This document shows positions 1-8,941 of a stretch of DNA of 64,000 nt, piece after piece. The position numbers and the translations under genes are program-made. This stretch comes from Runella aurantiaca (lineage in GTDB: Bacteria > Bacteroidota > Bacteroidia > Cytophagales > Spirosomataceae): NCBI RefSeq assembly GCF_003339505.1, contig NZ_QPIW01000027.1:1-64000 (forward strand), written 5' to 3'. Below the pieces are notes generated by a model, which was not told the DNA's origin, searched no databases, and worked only from the letters and a program-made list of their open reading frames with translations. Numbering within the stretch: position 1 is the first letter of the stretch; each line of letters opens with the position of its first letter.

Positions 1-31
1 TTTAGGTTTGTTAGCACAACTAAAATACGAA

Positions 32-77
32 AATCCCCGAATTATGCCAAATACGCGCATATTCGGGGATTATTTTT
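32..77 (+). terminator. Rho-independent terminator-like hairpin
   Basis: An 11-bp perfect stem (32-42 with 61-71, core ATCCCCGAAT) has an 18-nt loop and is followed by ATTTTTT. It most likely ends a plus-strand gene lying left of the window. Confidence 0.6.
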
Positions 78-127
78 TGATGCAAAGTACTGATATTTAA
101 TATCTTAACCCTTTAAAGGGAAGCCTA

Positions 128-166
128 TTTATGTAAATCCACTTTTTATTCTTAGATTTACATAAA
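128..166. promoter_or_regulatory. 12-bp inverted repeat before the AAA_14 gene
   Basis: TTTATGTAAATC (128-139) and its exact reverse complement (155-166) are separated by 15 nt and end 14 nt before the ATG at 181. It could be an operator or a 5' UTR hairpin that affects translation. No T-run follows, so it is not a normal terminator. Confidence 0.4.
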
Positions 167-180
167 AATCGTTCCAGAAA

Positions 181-1341
181 ATGATAGAGCGAACCTTGGC
201 TTCTCGTCTTACGGAGCTTCTTACTAAATTCCCCATACTATCGCTTACTGGCCCGAGGCAGTCGGGGAAAACGACCCTGTTGCGTCAACTTTTGCCGAAT
301 TACCGATACGTGTCTTTAGAAAATCCCGATGAGTTGGATTTTGCACTTTCAGATCCCCGCCGCTTTTTGGATACCTACTCTGGGCAGGTTATTTTTGATG
401 AAGTACAACGTGCCCCAAAGTTGTTTAATTATCTACAACAGCGGGTAGATGAATCTCGACAGATGGGACAATATATACTGTCGGGTTCGCAGGACTTCCT
501 ATTGATGAAAGGTATTACGCAAAGCTTGGCAGGGCGGGTTGCTATTTTTCGATTGTTCCCATTTTCATTTGGAGAGTTACAAACCGTTGATTTATTGGCA
601 ACGACTCCAGAACGTGCGATGTTTACGGGCTTTTATCCACCTGTTTTTGACCGAGGATTGCATCCTTCTGACTTTTACGCCAACTATTTTGAAACTTACG
701 TGCAGCGGGATGTTCGGGAACTTCAGGCGGTGCAAAATCTGACGCTTTTTCGGACATTTGTTCGGTTGGCGGCAGGGCGGGTTGGACAACCGATTAATTA
801 CCAAAAATTGGCTTCAGATGTAGGCATAGCTGCTACAACTGCCCGTGAGTGGTTGAGCATTTTGGAAACGAGTCATTTAGTGTTTATGCTGCCATCTTAT
901 TACAAGAACTTTAGCAAACGCCTCATCAAATCCCCGAAATTATATTTTTATGACGTAGGTTTAGCCAGTTATCTTTTAGGAATTAAACAGGAAGAAGAGC
1001 TAATTACCCATCATTTTCGAGGCAATTTGTTCGAGAATATGCTCGCGGCAGAGTTAGTTAAGCAAGGTTACAACCGCAATGAACCCAACGAGCTTTACTT
1101 TTGGCAAGAAAGTAACGGACACGAAATTGATATTTTATTAGAAAAAAGTGGAGGAGTACTCATTGGTGAAATCAAATCGGCAGGGACCATCAATGCTTCA
1201 TTTTTTGATAATTTAGCATGGTTTCAGCAGCAAACGGATGTGCCTGTACTGGAAGCTTATTTGTGGTATGCAGGGAATGAATCTCAAATTCGTCGTAGCG
1301 CAACAGTGATGCCATGGCACCAAGTAGGGCTAATAAAGTGA
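181..1341 (+). CDS. AAA_14 / DUF4143 family ATPase
   Basis: A 386-aa protein of the widespread ATP-binding family with an AAA_14 N-terminal half and a DUF4143 C-terminal half. Walker A is GPRQSGKTT at residues 24-32 and Walker B is VIFDEVQ at 70-76. The C-terminal part contains an EID...GEIKS pattern (about residues 317-335) that resembles a degenerate PD-(D/E)xK nuclease core, as is usual for DUF4143. Members are common in accessory DNA and their biological role is largely unknown; a partner for DNA repair, defence or toxin-antitoxin function has only been suggested. It is a single-gene unit, bounded by an inverted repeat upstream and a terminator downstream. Confidence 0.85.
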   Translation: MIERTLASRLTELLTKFPILSLTGPRQSGKTTLLRQLLPNYRYVSLENPDELDFALSDPRRFLDTYSGQVIFDEVQRAPKLFNYLQQRVDESRQMGQYILSGSQDFLLMKGITQSLAGRVAIFRLFPFSFGELQTVDLLATTPERAMFTGFYPPVFDRGLHPSDFYANYFETYVQRDVRELQAVQNLTLFRTFVRLAAGRVGQPINYQKLASDVGIAATTAREWLSILETSHLVFMLPSYYKNFSKRLIKSPKLYFYDVGLASYLLGIKQEEELITHHFRGNLFENMLAAELVKQGYNRNEPNELYFWQESNGHEIDILLEKSGGVLIGEIKSAGTINASFFDNLAWFQQQTDVPVLEAYLWYAGNESQIRRSATVMPWHQVGLIK

Positions 1342-1385
1342 GTTTATATCAATTTACTTTTGGGCAATGATACTCATTACACAGT

Positions 1386-1411
1386 AAGCCCACCACAAAG
1401 GTGGCTTTTTT
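1386..1411 (+). terminator. Intrinsic terminator of the AAA_14 gene
   Basis: AAGCCCACC (1386-1394) pairs with GGTGGCTT (1400-1407) with one bulged C, and is followed by a T-run. It lies 44 nt after the AAA_14 stop codon. Confidence 0.7.
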
Positions 1412-1432
1412 GTTAAACCCTGACTCCTTATC

Positions 1433-2509
1433 GTGAAAAAACTTATTCGCTACCAACGATGGACTGCCAGCTGTAAACTTCAAACAGCAAAACGGAACGC
1501 CGCCTGCTGCAAACTGTTAACTGCCTGCTGCCTACTGCTGACTGTCGCCTGTACCCGCCCTTCGCCTCCCGTGTATAGCGGACAGAAGATGAGGGGTATC
1601 AACTTGGTGGCTCCTTCTAAAGAGATTGATTCGTCGGTCTTTAGTCCTATTCGTCAGGTAAATGCCGAATGGGTGGCGGTCATTCCGTACGGTTTTTGTC
1701 GGGAAGGGGAGCCGCATTTTCATTTCAACATGAACAAAATGTGGTGGGGAGAAACCAAAGACGGGACTGCCAAAACGATAGAACTCGCGCACCAGAGCGG
1801 CCTGAAAGTAATGCTCAAGCCGCACGCGTGGGTCGGAAGGGGGATGTATACGGGCGATTTTGACCTCAAAACCGAAGCCGATTGGCAAACTTTTGAAAAA
1901 GATTTTGGTGATTATATCCTTACCAATGCCCGCATTGCTGATTCAATGAAAGTAGATTTGTTTTGTATTGCGACCGAAATGGACAATTTCGCGTTTAAAC
2001 GCGCTCCTTTTTGGCGTTCGATGATTAGGCAGGTACGAGAAATTTACAAAGGGCCGTTGACGTACGCCGATAACTGGAATAACTATCCGCGAAATCCCTT
2101 CTGGGCAGACTTAGATTTTATTGGTGTAGATGCCTATTTTCCCCTTTCGTCCGAAAAACACCCTTCGGTAGAGACCTTGCAAAAAGGTTGGTTGACGCAT
2201 TTAGATGAGTTGGAAGAATTTGCGGCAAAACTTCAAAAACCCATTTTATTTACGGAATTTGGCTATCGAAGCGTTGATTTTGCCACCGAAAAACCTTGGG
2301 AATCGCACGATACAAAAACCGATAATCCTGCATTACAGGCGGATGCTTACCGGGCTTTTTTTAAGGAAGTGTGGCCCCGAAAATGGTTAGCGGGGGCTTT
2401 TGCGTGGAAATGGTTTTTGCACCAACCGCGCGACTCCCGAAGGGACGCTTTTTCACCCCAACAAAAACCCGCTGAAGCGGTATTGAGGGAAGAATTTGGG
2501 AGAAAATAG
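1433..2509 (+). CDS. GH113-like glycoside hydrolase, lipoprotein
   Basis: A 358-aa protein starting at GTG. A lipobox LTVAC ends at Cys40, so it is probably a lipid-anchored periplasmic or surface enzyme. The rest resembles a TIM-barrel glycoside hydrolase of the GH113 (beta-mannanase) type: it begins RGINLVAPS, has CIATEMDNF as the likely acid/base Glu region, YADNWNNYP, DFIGVDAYFPLS, and PILFTEFGYRS with the likely nucleophile Glu. Substrate cannot be read from sequence; beta-mannan is the family precedent. The codons for the signal peptide lie in a 7-nt periodic repeat (separate entry). It converges on the M15 peptidase with only 6 bp between the stop codons. Confidence 0.75.
   Translation: MKKLIRYQRWTASCKLQTAKRNAACCKLLTACCLLLTVACTRPSPPVYSGQKMRGINLVAPSKEIDSSVFSPIRQVNAEWVAVIPYGFCREGEPHFHFNMNKMWWGETKDGTAKTIELAHQSGLKVMLKPHAWVGRGMYTGDFDLKTEADWQTFEKDFGDYILTNARIADSMKVDLFCIATEMDNFAFKRAPFWRSMIRQVREIYKGPLTYADNWNNYPRNPFWADLDFIGVDAYFPLSSEKHPSVETLQKGWLTHLDELEEFAAKLQKPILFTEFGYRSVDFATEKPWESHDTKTDNPALQADAYRAFFKEVWPRKWLAGAFAWKWFLHQPRDSRRDAFSPQQKPAEAVLREEFGRK
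1505..1553 (+). repeat. Degenerate 7-nt tandem repeat (about NACTGCC x 7)
   Basis: Seven consecutive heptamers can be read: TGCTGCA, AACTGTT, AACTGCC, TGCTGCC, TACTGCT, GACTGTC, GCCTGTA. Looser copies in the same style occur at 1462-1489 (GACTGCC, AGCTGTA, AACTTCA, AACAGCA). The array lies inside the GH113-like gene and encodes the hydrophobic LLTACCLLLTVAC part of its lipoprotein signal peptide. Confidence 0.6.
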
Positions 2510-2515
2510 CGTTTG

Positions 2516-3613
2516 TTATTGCCAAACTCCCAACCTAAACGTTTTCTGAACTCCCGTCGGGTGGATTAAACTTGTGGTATGCTGGTCAAGGTTGCCGATG
2601 ATTAAAATATCACGGCCCGATTGATAGCCCGCTTTGGTGGCTTCCAACGCAAGATTGCGAATAAAAAGGGACGTGGGGCGTTCGGCTAACGTGTCGCACA
2701 CGCAGGCTTGGCCTTTATGTAATTGATGGAGGGCGGCAAGCAATGCTTTGGTATCTTCTACTTTGGCCGCTTTTCCGGCGGCGGTCATGGCCTGCACACG
2801 ATTTTTGAAATAGCGACCATAGGCTTCATATTCAAAGCGTAAGGCAGGAATATTCGCTAAAAGTTCAGCACTGTTTGCAAAAAATTGAATGTGATTGGGG
2901 TCAACAAAACCTAAAAAATTACCACCCCAAGTAAGCGAATACTGTCGGCCTATTTGTCCCAAAAATGTTTTATAATGGGTGATATTTTGCAATTGCCTGC
3001 CCCTGCTGAGGATGGCAATGTCGGAGGCCAAGCCAAATTGATGCTGAGACAAGGGAGATACACTTTTGCCCATGGTCAGGTGGCGTTTTTGCTTTCCGCT
3101 TCCGCGCAAATCCGACTGCACCCTAAGTTTATAGTGAGGGAATTGGCGTAAATAGGTCTGCATCATTGCGTCCCGTTTTACCAAAAAAGAATCTCTGACC
3201 GATTTTAAAATTGACTCGTAGCGAAGGTAGGGATAATCGTAACGATCGGCCAACGACCAAAGATAGGTGAGGTCGAGGGTCGAAAGGGTGTCGACTCTAA
3301 ACGACGCCTGAGGAAGTTTCAGTTCATAAGGTTGGCCTTGAAACGATGGTGCAGTGAGGGCTTTCCAAGGCTGGATTTGCCCATTTTTGATGGTCGTTAC
3401 ATAAATCTGCGGGACGGAAATCAGGGCTTCCTTGAGGGTATCGGCTTGGGAAAATGGCAGCACTAAATCAAGTACACTAAATGATTCGAGGCGCTGAGTA
3501 GTGTCGCAACGTTCTTTTTCCCATGAACTTTCTTTCAATTCATCAACTGCACCGCAGGCAATGGACAGCAGCACGAGCGCTATACTGCCGATACAAAAAA
3601 CGACTTTGCCCAT
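2516..3613 (-). CDS. M15-family peptidase-like lipoprotein
   Basis: A 365-aa protein with lipobox LSIAC (Cys20), so probably anchored in the cell envelope. The zinc-peptidase signature of the M15 (D-Ala-D-Ala carboxypeptidase / endolysin-like) family is visible: SQHQFGLASDIAI with ligands His191 and Asp198, then TWGGNFLGFVDPNHIQFF with WGG at 229-231 and ligand His241. The likely job is cutting peptidoglycan stem peptides. The long N-terminal region (20-170) and the C-terminal tail (about 245-365) are not family standard, and the tail could hold a further wall-interaction module. It is a single gene; argC lies upstream on the same strand after 36 nt. Confidence 0.75.
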   Translation of the reverse strand: MGKVVFCIGSIALVLLSIACGAVDELKESSWEKERCDTTQRLESFSVLDLVLPFSQADTLKEALISVPQIYVTTIKNGQIQPWKALTAPSFQGQPYELKLPQASFRVDTLSTLDLTYLWSLADRYDYPYLRYESILKSVRDSFLVKRDAMMQTYLRQFPHYKLRVQSDLRGSGKQKRHLTMGKSVSPLSQHQFGLASDIAILSRGRQLQNITHYKTFLGQIGRQYSLTWGGNFLGFVDPNHIQFFANSAELLANIPALRFEYEAYGRYFKNRVQAMTAAGKAAKVEDTKALLAALHQLHKGQACVCDTLAERPTSLFIRNLALEATKAGYQSGRDILIIGNLDQHTTSLIHPTGVQKTFRLGVWQ

Positions 3614-3649
3614 GCTGCTTATACAGTTGAAAAATGAGAATGTTTTCCT

Positions 3650-4633
3650 CTAAAATGCGGCGGCTTTCAGGCGCAGCCCTGCATCTTCGGGCAAGCCAAA
3701 AAGTAAGTTTAGGTTCTGTACCGCCTGTCCAGAAGCACCTTTGGTTAGGTTATCTATTTCGCTCGTAATCAGGAGATTGTCTCCGTGCTTCTGGAGTTGA
3801 ATCAGACACTTATTGGTATTTACGACTTGTTTGAGGTCAATATCTTGGGTACTTACATGCGTAAACGGATGCCCAGCGTAATAGGTTTGGTAAAGCGAGA
3901 GGGCTTCTTCCAACGTTCCCGAAAATTTGGTGTACACATTGGCCATAATCCCACGGGTAAAGTCTCCGCGATAGGGTATGAAATTCACCTCTTTGCTGAA
4001 ATTCGCTTGCAAAGCCGTCAAGCTCATCTTGATTTCTTTGAGGTGTTGGTGCGTAAAGGCTTTGTAAATAGACATGTTGTTGTTGCGCCACGTAAAGTGC
4101 GTCGTGGCGCTCAACGCCTGACCTGCACCCGTGGAGCCAGTAACGGCACTTACGTGGACGTCGTCGGTTAATAAACCTGCGGCGGCCAAAGGCAACAATG
4201 CCAATTCGATACTGGTGGCGAAGCAACCAGGGTTGGCGATTTTATCGGCAGTTTTGATGCGCTCGCGCTGCAATTCGGGCAAACCGTACACGAATCCGTT
4301 GGATTGATCGCGGAAATCAGTACTCAGGTCGATGATTTTGACGGAAGAAGGCACGGGATTGCTTACCAAAAACTTTTTGGATTCGTTGTGCCCCGAACAG
4401 AGAAAAATAGCATTTAAGCCTTCTATTGCCAATAAATCTGCGATTTCTTCCCCCGAAAAAGCTAATTCAGTATCCCCCAATAAGTCGGTATGAGTGGCAT
4501 AAATGGGTTTGCCTGCTTGGCTTTTGGAGTGCGCCCAGGCAATTTCAACGCTCGGGTGATTGATTAAAATACGTAATAATTCGCCCCCGGTATATCCCGC
4601 TGCGCCGACGATTCCGATTTTTATTTCAGTCAT
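3650..4633 (-). CDS. argC: N-acetyl-gamma-glutamyl-phosphate reductase
   Basis: A 327-aa enzyme that reduces N-acetyl-glutamyl-5-phosphate (or the N-succinyl form used in some Bacteroidota) to the semialdehyde with NADPH, in cytoplasmic arginine synthesis. The NADP-binding glycine motif GAAGYTGGELL is at residues 10-20, and the catalytic Cys is in NPGCFATS at residue 137. I chose the ATG at 4633 because it begins directly before the conserved MTEIKIGIVGAAGYTG; the open frame extends 23 codons further without conserved content. No other arg genes are in the window. A GGGTTG/CAACCC hairpin (4652-4667) lies between gldC and argC, but it is short and not followed by an obvious signal. Confidence 0.95.
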   Translation of the reverse strand: MTEIKIGIVGAAGYTGGELLRILINHPSVEIAWAHSKSQAGKPIYATHTDLLGDTELAFSGEEIADLLAIEGLNAIFLCSGHNESKKFLVSNPVPSSVKIIDLSTDFRDQSNGFVYGLPELQRERIKTADKIANPGCFATSIELALLPLAAAGLLTDDVHVSAVTGSTGAGQALSATTHFTWRNNNMSIYKAFTHQHLKEIKMSLTALQANFSKEVNFIPYRGDFTRGIMANVYTKFSGTLEEALSLYQTYYAGHPFTHVSTQDIDLKQVVNTNKCLIQLQKHGDNLLITSEIDNLTKGASGQAVQNLNLLFGLPEDAGLRLKAAAF

Positions 4634-4720
4634 TTTGTTTTTTTGATCACTGGGTTGTGAGCAACCCTGTTTTGGTCGTGAAAAACCCAAAACACATTTC
4701 ACTAAATAAATCTAAGCAAC

Positions 4721-5074
4721 TTATTGCCCTTGTTGTTGTACGGCTTGCATTTCTTTTTGAAGACGTTTGCTCAATGCCATGCCTACTTCGTCAATTTCAG
4801 CGGCCATGATTTCGTCGCCCGTAGCATTGCGCAGTGTATCGGCTACGCAGCCGAGCATTTCGATGCAAAAGCGCTTCATATCAAGCACTTCCATGTCTTT
4901 TGACCACAAGGGGATAAAGAGCGTTCCCCGGTGAAAATGGTCCCAAACTCCTACGGCAATCGCTTTGGTTTCTTCCAGTCCTTCGTTGGGGTTGTCGGTC
5001 GCTTCCCAATAAATTTTTTCGGGGATTTTCTCCTCGTCCTGCTCTATGGTAAATTTTATTTCTTTTTGTGCCAT
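4721..5074 (-). CDS. gldC: Gliding motility protein GldC
   Basis: A 117-aa soluble protein that matches the Bacteroidota GldC family in length and in its core: PEKIYWEATDNP, WDHF, LFIPLWSKDMEVLDMKRFCIEMLGCVADTLRNATGD. GldC supports gliding motility in Flavobacterium, where it is associated with GldB; it is not a core part of the Gld/Spr secretion machine. There is no signal peptide. Other gld genes are not in the window. It is transcribed in the same direction as the cytochrome c gene upstream and argC downstream. Confidence 0.85.
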   Translation of the reverse strand: MAQKEIKFTIEQDEEKIPEKIYWEATDNPNEGLEETKAIAVGVWDHFHRGTLFIPLWSKDMEVLDMKRFCIEMLGCVADTLRNATGDEIMAAEIDEVGMALSKRLQKEMQAVQQQGQ

Positions 5075-5193
5075 TGGTTTTGTTTCCTTATTAATCCTGC
5101 AAAGTTAAGAATTAGAACCTATGTATACGAAAAATAGTTCTGTTTGACCCCTTCTAAAAACGAGTGAAATCGGGGAGGGTAGGTTTTAAAATA

Positions 5194-6207
5194 CTAAATT
5201 TTCTTCAAACCTACCGTTTCGGTTTTGGCATCTTTTCCCAAAATTTTAGCCTTTTTGGGGGTAAAAGCAACCGTTTGGTTTTTGATGGGTTTGAGCGATT
5301 GGAGATAACTATAAATGGCTCCGAGGTCTTCTTCGCTCATTCCGCTGTAAAAAAGCCACGGCATAGGCGTATTAAAACCGTCCTGTGTGGCGAAGGAATG
5401 GAAGGTTTTAGGGTCAAACGATTTAAAACGAGCAATAAATGCCTTTTTGGTCCAATGTCCAATTCCTGTGGCCAGGTCGGGGGTTAAATTGGCCGACTGT
5501 ACCGTGCCGCTGGGCAACGGGAAAGACATTCCGCCCGCTAGTGACTTCTTTTTGACGGGTATGCCCATGTGCCGTTTGGTGTGGCAATCGGCGCAGCCCG
5601 CAAACGTAACTAAATAGCGGCCGTACCCGATAGAATCTTGCAAGGCTGGTTTGGATTGAAAAGCCGCCTTTTGCGGCATTTTTTTGAGGATTGGCTTTAA
5701 CCAAAAATCAGGTTTAGCGGCAGGAACTGGGTTTTCGATGGGAGGGATAGTGCGCAAGTAGGCGATGATGGATAAAATATCTTCGCGGTCCATTTTGCCA
5801 TAATTTTGGTAGGGCATCATCGGCAATAGGGCGGTTCCGCCCTTGGAAACACCCGTTGTAATGGCGCAGTAGAGTTCGCCGTCGGTCCATGCTTTTAGGG
5901 CAGCAGGCGTTAAATTTTTTCCATAAAAAGTACCAGGTAGGCCCATTTTATGGTCAAAGACCTCGCCGCCTGCGCCTTGAGTGCCCGCTATCATGGGGCC
6001 AGCAAACTGTGAATAATCGCGGCGGGAATGGCAATCCATACAGACGGCTACGTGGTTGGCGAGGTATTCGCCGCGTTGAATGCGCTCAGGAGTGAGGTTT
6101 ACGGTTAGTTGTTCGGGTGCTCCAATGCGGGCCTGTGGGCTTCTGCAACCGATAAATGCAAGGCACGCAGTAGCCTGCGCGACGAGAATAGCGTGGGTGA
6201 ATTTCAT
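5194..6207 (-). CDS. Dihaem cytochrome c lipoprotein
   Basis: A 337-aa protein with two c-type haem sites, CMDCH at residues 56-60 and CADCH at 205-209, each starting a cytochrome c domain. Met-containing stretches LLPMMPYQNYG and NTPMPWLFYSGM are likely sixth haem ligands. An N-terminal lipobox-like sequence ending at Cys21 (AFIGC) suggests lipid anchoring outside the inner membrane. It is probably a periplasmic electron carrier or the cytochrome subunit of a dehydrogenase, but no dehydrogenase gene is adjacent, so the partner is unknown. An inverted repeat (GGTAGGTTT/AAACCTACC, 5178-5213) overlaps the stop codon. Confidence 0.8.
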   Translation of the reverse strand: MKFTHAILVAQATACLAFIGCRSPQARIGAPEQLTVNLTPERIQRGEYLANHVAVCMDCHSRRDYSQFAGPMIAGTQGAGGEVFDHKMGLPGTFYGKNLTPAALKAWTDGELYCAITTGVSKGGTALLPMMPYQNYGKMDREDILSIIAYLRTIPPIENPVPAAKPDFWLKPILKKMPQKAAFQSKPALQDSIGYGRYLVTFAGCADCHTKRHMGIPVKKKSLAGGMSFPLPSGTVQSANLTPDLATGIGHWTKKAFIARFKSFDPKTFHSFATQDGFNTPMPWLFYSGMSEEDLGAIYSYLQSLKPIKNQTVAFTPKKAKILGKDAKTETVGLKKI

Positions 6208-6326
6208 TGTTAAATGGCTGTTTAAAAATTAAACAACCAAATTAATGATTTCACCTACGTATCGGCCCGATTTTCTGCTTGATTTATTAAACGTTCTTTG
6301 CAGCAATGACTCAATTGGGCGATTTC

Positions 6327-7547
6327 TTACTTCTTAAACACCAGTGCTTGAACGGGCCGAATTCGACTAATAATCAGGGTAGGTAGTAGTAAAATGAGCG
6401 CAATGAGCAAAATGATACCCGCATTGAGCAACAAGATTGCTTTCCAATCAAACACGATTGGAACCGTATTCATAAAATAATTGGTGGCGTCGAGGGGAAT
6501 GATTTTAAAACGGGATTGGGCCCAGCAGAGGCCAATGCCAATGAGGTTGCCAATGAGTAACCCTTTGACAGACAGTTGAATACCCACGAAAAAAAAGATG
6601 CGTCGTATTTGTGCATTGGGACTGCCGAGCGTTTTGAGAAGGCCCACCATCGGTGTGCGCTCCATCATCATGACGAGCAAAACCGACGCAATGTTGAAAC
6701 ACGTCACAAACAGCACCAAGACCAACAAAACACTCGTGTTTTGGTCCAATAATTGGAGCCACTCAAACAAAGGCCGAAACCGATCCGTGACCCGTTCCAT
6801 GCGCATATCGGCGGGGAGTTGGCCATACAAGGTTTTGGCAGAAGACTCCAATTGGTCAAAATCATTGACAAAATATTCGTACGCTCCGACCGAATCGGGG
6901 CCCCAACCGTTGAGACGTTGCACCAAGCCAATGTCCCCCAGAACCAGTTGATTATCAAACTCTTCGAGGTTGGTTTCGTAAATGCCAACAATGTTAAGTT
7001 TACGGACGCGCGGCGGATTCTGGACAAAATACATCACGACGTTATCGCCTACTTTTAAGTTTAATTTTTGGGCAATGACCCGACTCAGGATGATTTCTTC
7101 GGCGTAAGAAGTATCCGAAAACTGAATGGGGCGGCCTTCAATCAAACTTTCTTTCAATAAATCCCAGTCGTAATCACGACCTACACCCTTAATGACGGCC
7201 CCTTGTAGTTCGTCAGGGGTTTTGAGAATACCCGCCTTGTGCGCAACGGCCTGTCGGTGGCGAATCCCCGGGATTTTTTGCCATTGATCATAGACGGGCG
7301 TATGGAGCAAAATCGGTGATTCTTCAAATGATTGGTTGAGCGATAGTTTGGAGACCTGAATATGGGAGCCAAAAAGAAAAACCTTTTGATAAATGGTGCC
7401 CTTAAACCCAAATAAGACAGACAGGGCCACAATACCCACGGCAACCCCTAAGGCAATGGAGGCAATGCCTACTCGGGAAACAGTAGCCGAGAAAGTGGCT
7501 TGCTGAGGCTGACGTATGCGACGAGCCACGAAAACGGGGAAATTCAC
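6327..7547 (-). CDS. ABC transporter permease of the LolC/LolE (FtsX/MacB) type
   Basis: A 406-aa membrane protein with the layout of lipoprotein-release permeases: one transmembrane helix near residues 27-50 (VGIASIALGVAVGIVALSVLFGF), a large periplasmic MacB-like domain, then three helices toward the C-terminus (about 272-292, 320-345, 368-395). It starts at GTG. Known relatives extract lipoproteins from the inner membrane together with LolD. The matching ATPase gene is not adjacent, which is common in Bacteroidota. Divergent from the ATP-grasp gene across a 141-nt gap. Confidence 0.8.
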   Translation of the reverse strand: MNFPVFVARRIRQPQQATFSATVSRVGIASIALGVAVGIVALSVLFGFKGTIYQKVFLFGSHIQVSKLSLNQSFEESPILLHTPVYDQWQKIPGIRHRQAVAHKAGILKTPDELQGAVIKGVGRDYDWDLLKESLIEGRPIQFSDTSYAEEIILSRVIAQKLNLKVGDNVVMYFVQNPPRVRKLNIVGIYETNLEEFDNQLVLGDIGLVQRLNGWGPDSVGAYEYFVNDFDQLESSAKTLYGQLPADMRMERVTDRFRPLFEWLQLLDQNTSVLLVLVLFVTCFNIASVLLVMMMERTPMVGLLKTLGSPNAQIRRIFFFVGIQLSVKGLLIGNLIGIGLCWAQSRFKIIPLDATNYFMNTVPIVFDWKAILLLNAGIILLIALILLLPTLIISRIRPVQALVFKK

Positions 7548-7688
7548 AGCCTACGTTTGGTTGAAAGATTGATAGTTTGTATGTTTGAAAAGTCCCCGCA
7601 AAGGAAACACATTCTTTTTAATCAACCTAGTCTTACGCTTAGTTGGGGGTGGTCATAAATTGTCCTAAAACACAAACTTTGAGAACCT

Positions 7689-8897
7689 ATGAGCCTTACG
7701 TTTCTCTGTATCACCTGTTACTTTAAAGGAGGGGATTTTATGCGGGCCTGCAAGGAAGCCGGCAACACGGTCTATTTGCTGACGGCCAAACGAACCGAAG
7801 GCAAAGCGTGGCCCTACGAATCTATCGACGAGATTTTTTATTTGGAAGATGATTCCAATACGCTTTCAAACTTTGAGAACATGATTAAAGGTATGGCCTA
7901 CGTGATGCGTACCCGAAAAATAGACCGGGTGGTGGCCTTGGATGATTTTGACGTAGAAAAAGCGGCGACGATACGGGAGCATTTTCGGATTCCTGGCATG
8001 GGTCAAACCACGGCTCGTTATTTTCGTGATAAGTTGGCCATGCGGGTGCAGGCCCGTGATGCGGGTATTAAAGTGCCCGTGTTCAGCGCTTTGTTTAATG
8101 ATGTAGAAATTACGGATTATTTGCGGGCGTCCACTCCGCCGTGGGTCATCAAACCCCGCGCTGAAGCCTCTGCCGCAGGTATAAAAAAAGTGTATAGTTT
8201 TGATGAAGCATGGCAGACCATTCATGGCTTGGGCGAAGAAAGACACTTGTTTTTGATTGAACAATTTAAGCCCGGGGCCGTCTACCACGTCGATGCACTT
8301 ACGCTGGGTGGGAAAGTTATATTTCACCGCAGTAGTGAGTACCTCAATACACCGTTTGAAGTGGCGCACGGGGGCGGAATCTTTCGCTCCGTGACGGTAG
8401 AATTTAATTCTAAAGATGCCAAAGCCCTCAAAAAGATGAATGAACAGGTGCTGAAAGCATTCAATATGAATTATAGTGCCTCACATACTGAAGTTATCAA
8501 ATGCCACGAAGATGGAGAGTTTTATTTTCTGGAAACGGCATCGCGGGTAGGAGGGGCGCACTTGGCCGAAATGGTAGAAATGTCATCGGGCATTAACTTA
8601 TGGAAGGAATGGGCAAAAGTGGAAAATGCCTTGGCCAAGGGTGAAAGTTATTCGTTGCCCGATGTCAGAGATGATTATTCTGGAATTATCATTTCGTTGG
8701 CTCGTCAGCAATGGCCCGATTCCGCGCCGTTCAATGACCCTGAAATTGTGTGGCGAATGAACGAAGAATACCACGTCGGCCTCATTGTTCAATCCACAAC
8801 TAGGGCGCGAGTACTTGAATTAATGGAAAAGTACGCCCAAATGATTCGGCATGACTACCATGCCTCCGCCCCCGCGCAGGATAAACCAACCCATTAG
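7689..8897 (+). CDS. ATP-grasp domain protein
   Basis: A 402-aa cytoplasmic ATP-grasp enzyme resembling biotin-carboxylase-like carboxylate-amine ligases. The N-terminal domain begins LTFLCITCYFKGGDFMRACKE, the ATP-binding core includes WVIKPRAEASAAGIKKV (about 157-173) and FLIEQFKPGAVYHVD, and the metal-binding strand is FYFLETASRVGGAHLAEM. The enzyme joins a carboxylate to an amine or thiol nucleophile using ATP, but substrates cannot be named. A PatB-type lyase follows after 44 nt in the same direction, suggesting co-transcription. Confidence 0.8.
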   Translation: MSLTFLCITCYFKGGDFMRACKEAGNTVYLLTAKRTEGKAWPYESIDEIFYLEDDSNTLSNFENMIKGMAYVMRTRKIDRVVALDDFDVEKAATIREHFRIPGMGQTTARYFRDKLAMRVQARDAGIKVPVFSALFNDVEITDYLRASTPPWVIKPRAEASAAGIKKVYSFDEAWQTIHGLGEERHLFLIEQFKPGAVYHVDALTLGGKVIFHRSSEYLNTPFEVAHGGGIFRSVTVEFNSKDAKALKKMNEQVLKAFNMNYSASHTEVIKCHEDGEFYFLETASRVGGAHLAEMVEMSSGINLWKEWAKVENALAKGESYSLPDVRDDYSGIIISLARQQWPDSAPFNDPEIVWRMNEEYHVGLIVQSTTRARVLELMEKYAQMIRHDYHASAPAQDKPTH

Positions 8898-8941
8898 ATT
8901 AGATTGGGGAGGTATTGCATAAAAATCAATCTTTTTTAATA

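Noticed and set aside
4634-4720. Arginine leader peptide or attenuator before argC
   Set aside because: The only short frame (beginning MCFGFFTTKTG) has no Arg codons and the 6-bp hairpin is not followed by a proper T-run close to the stem.
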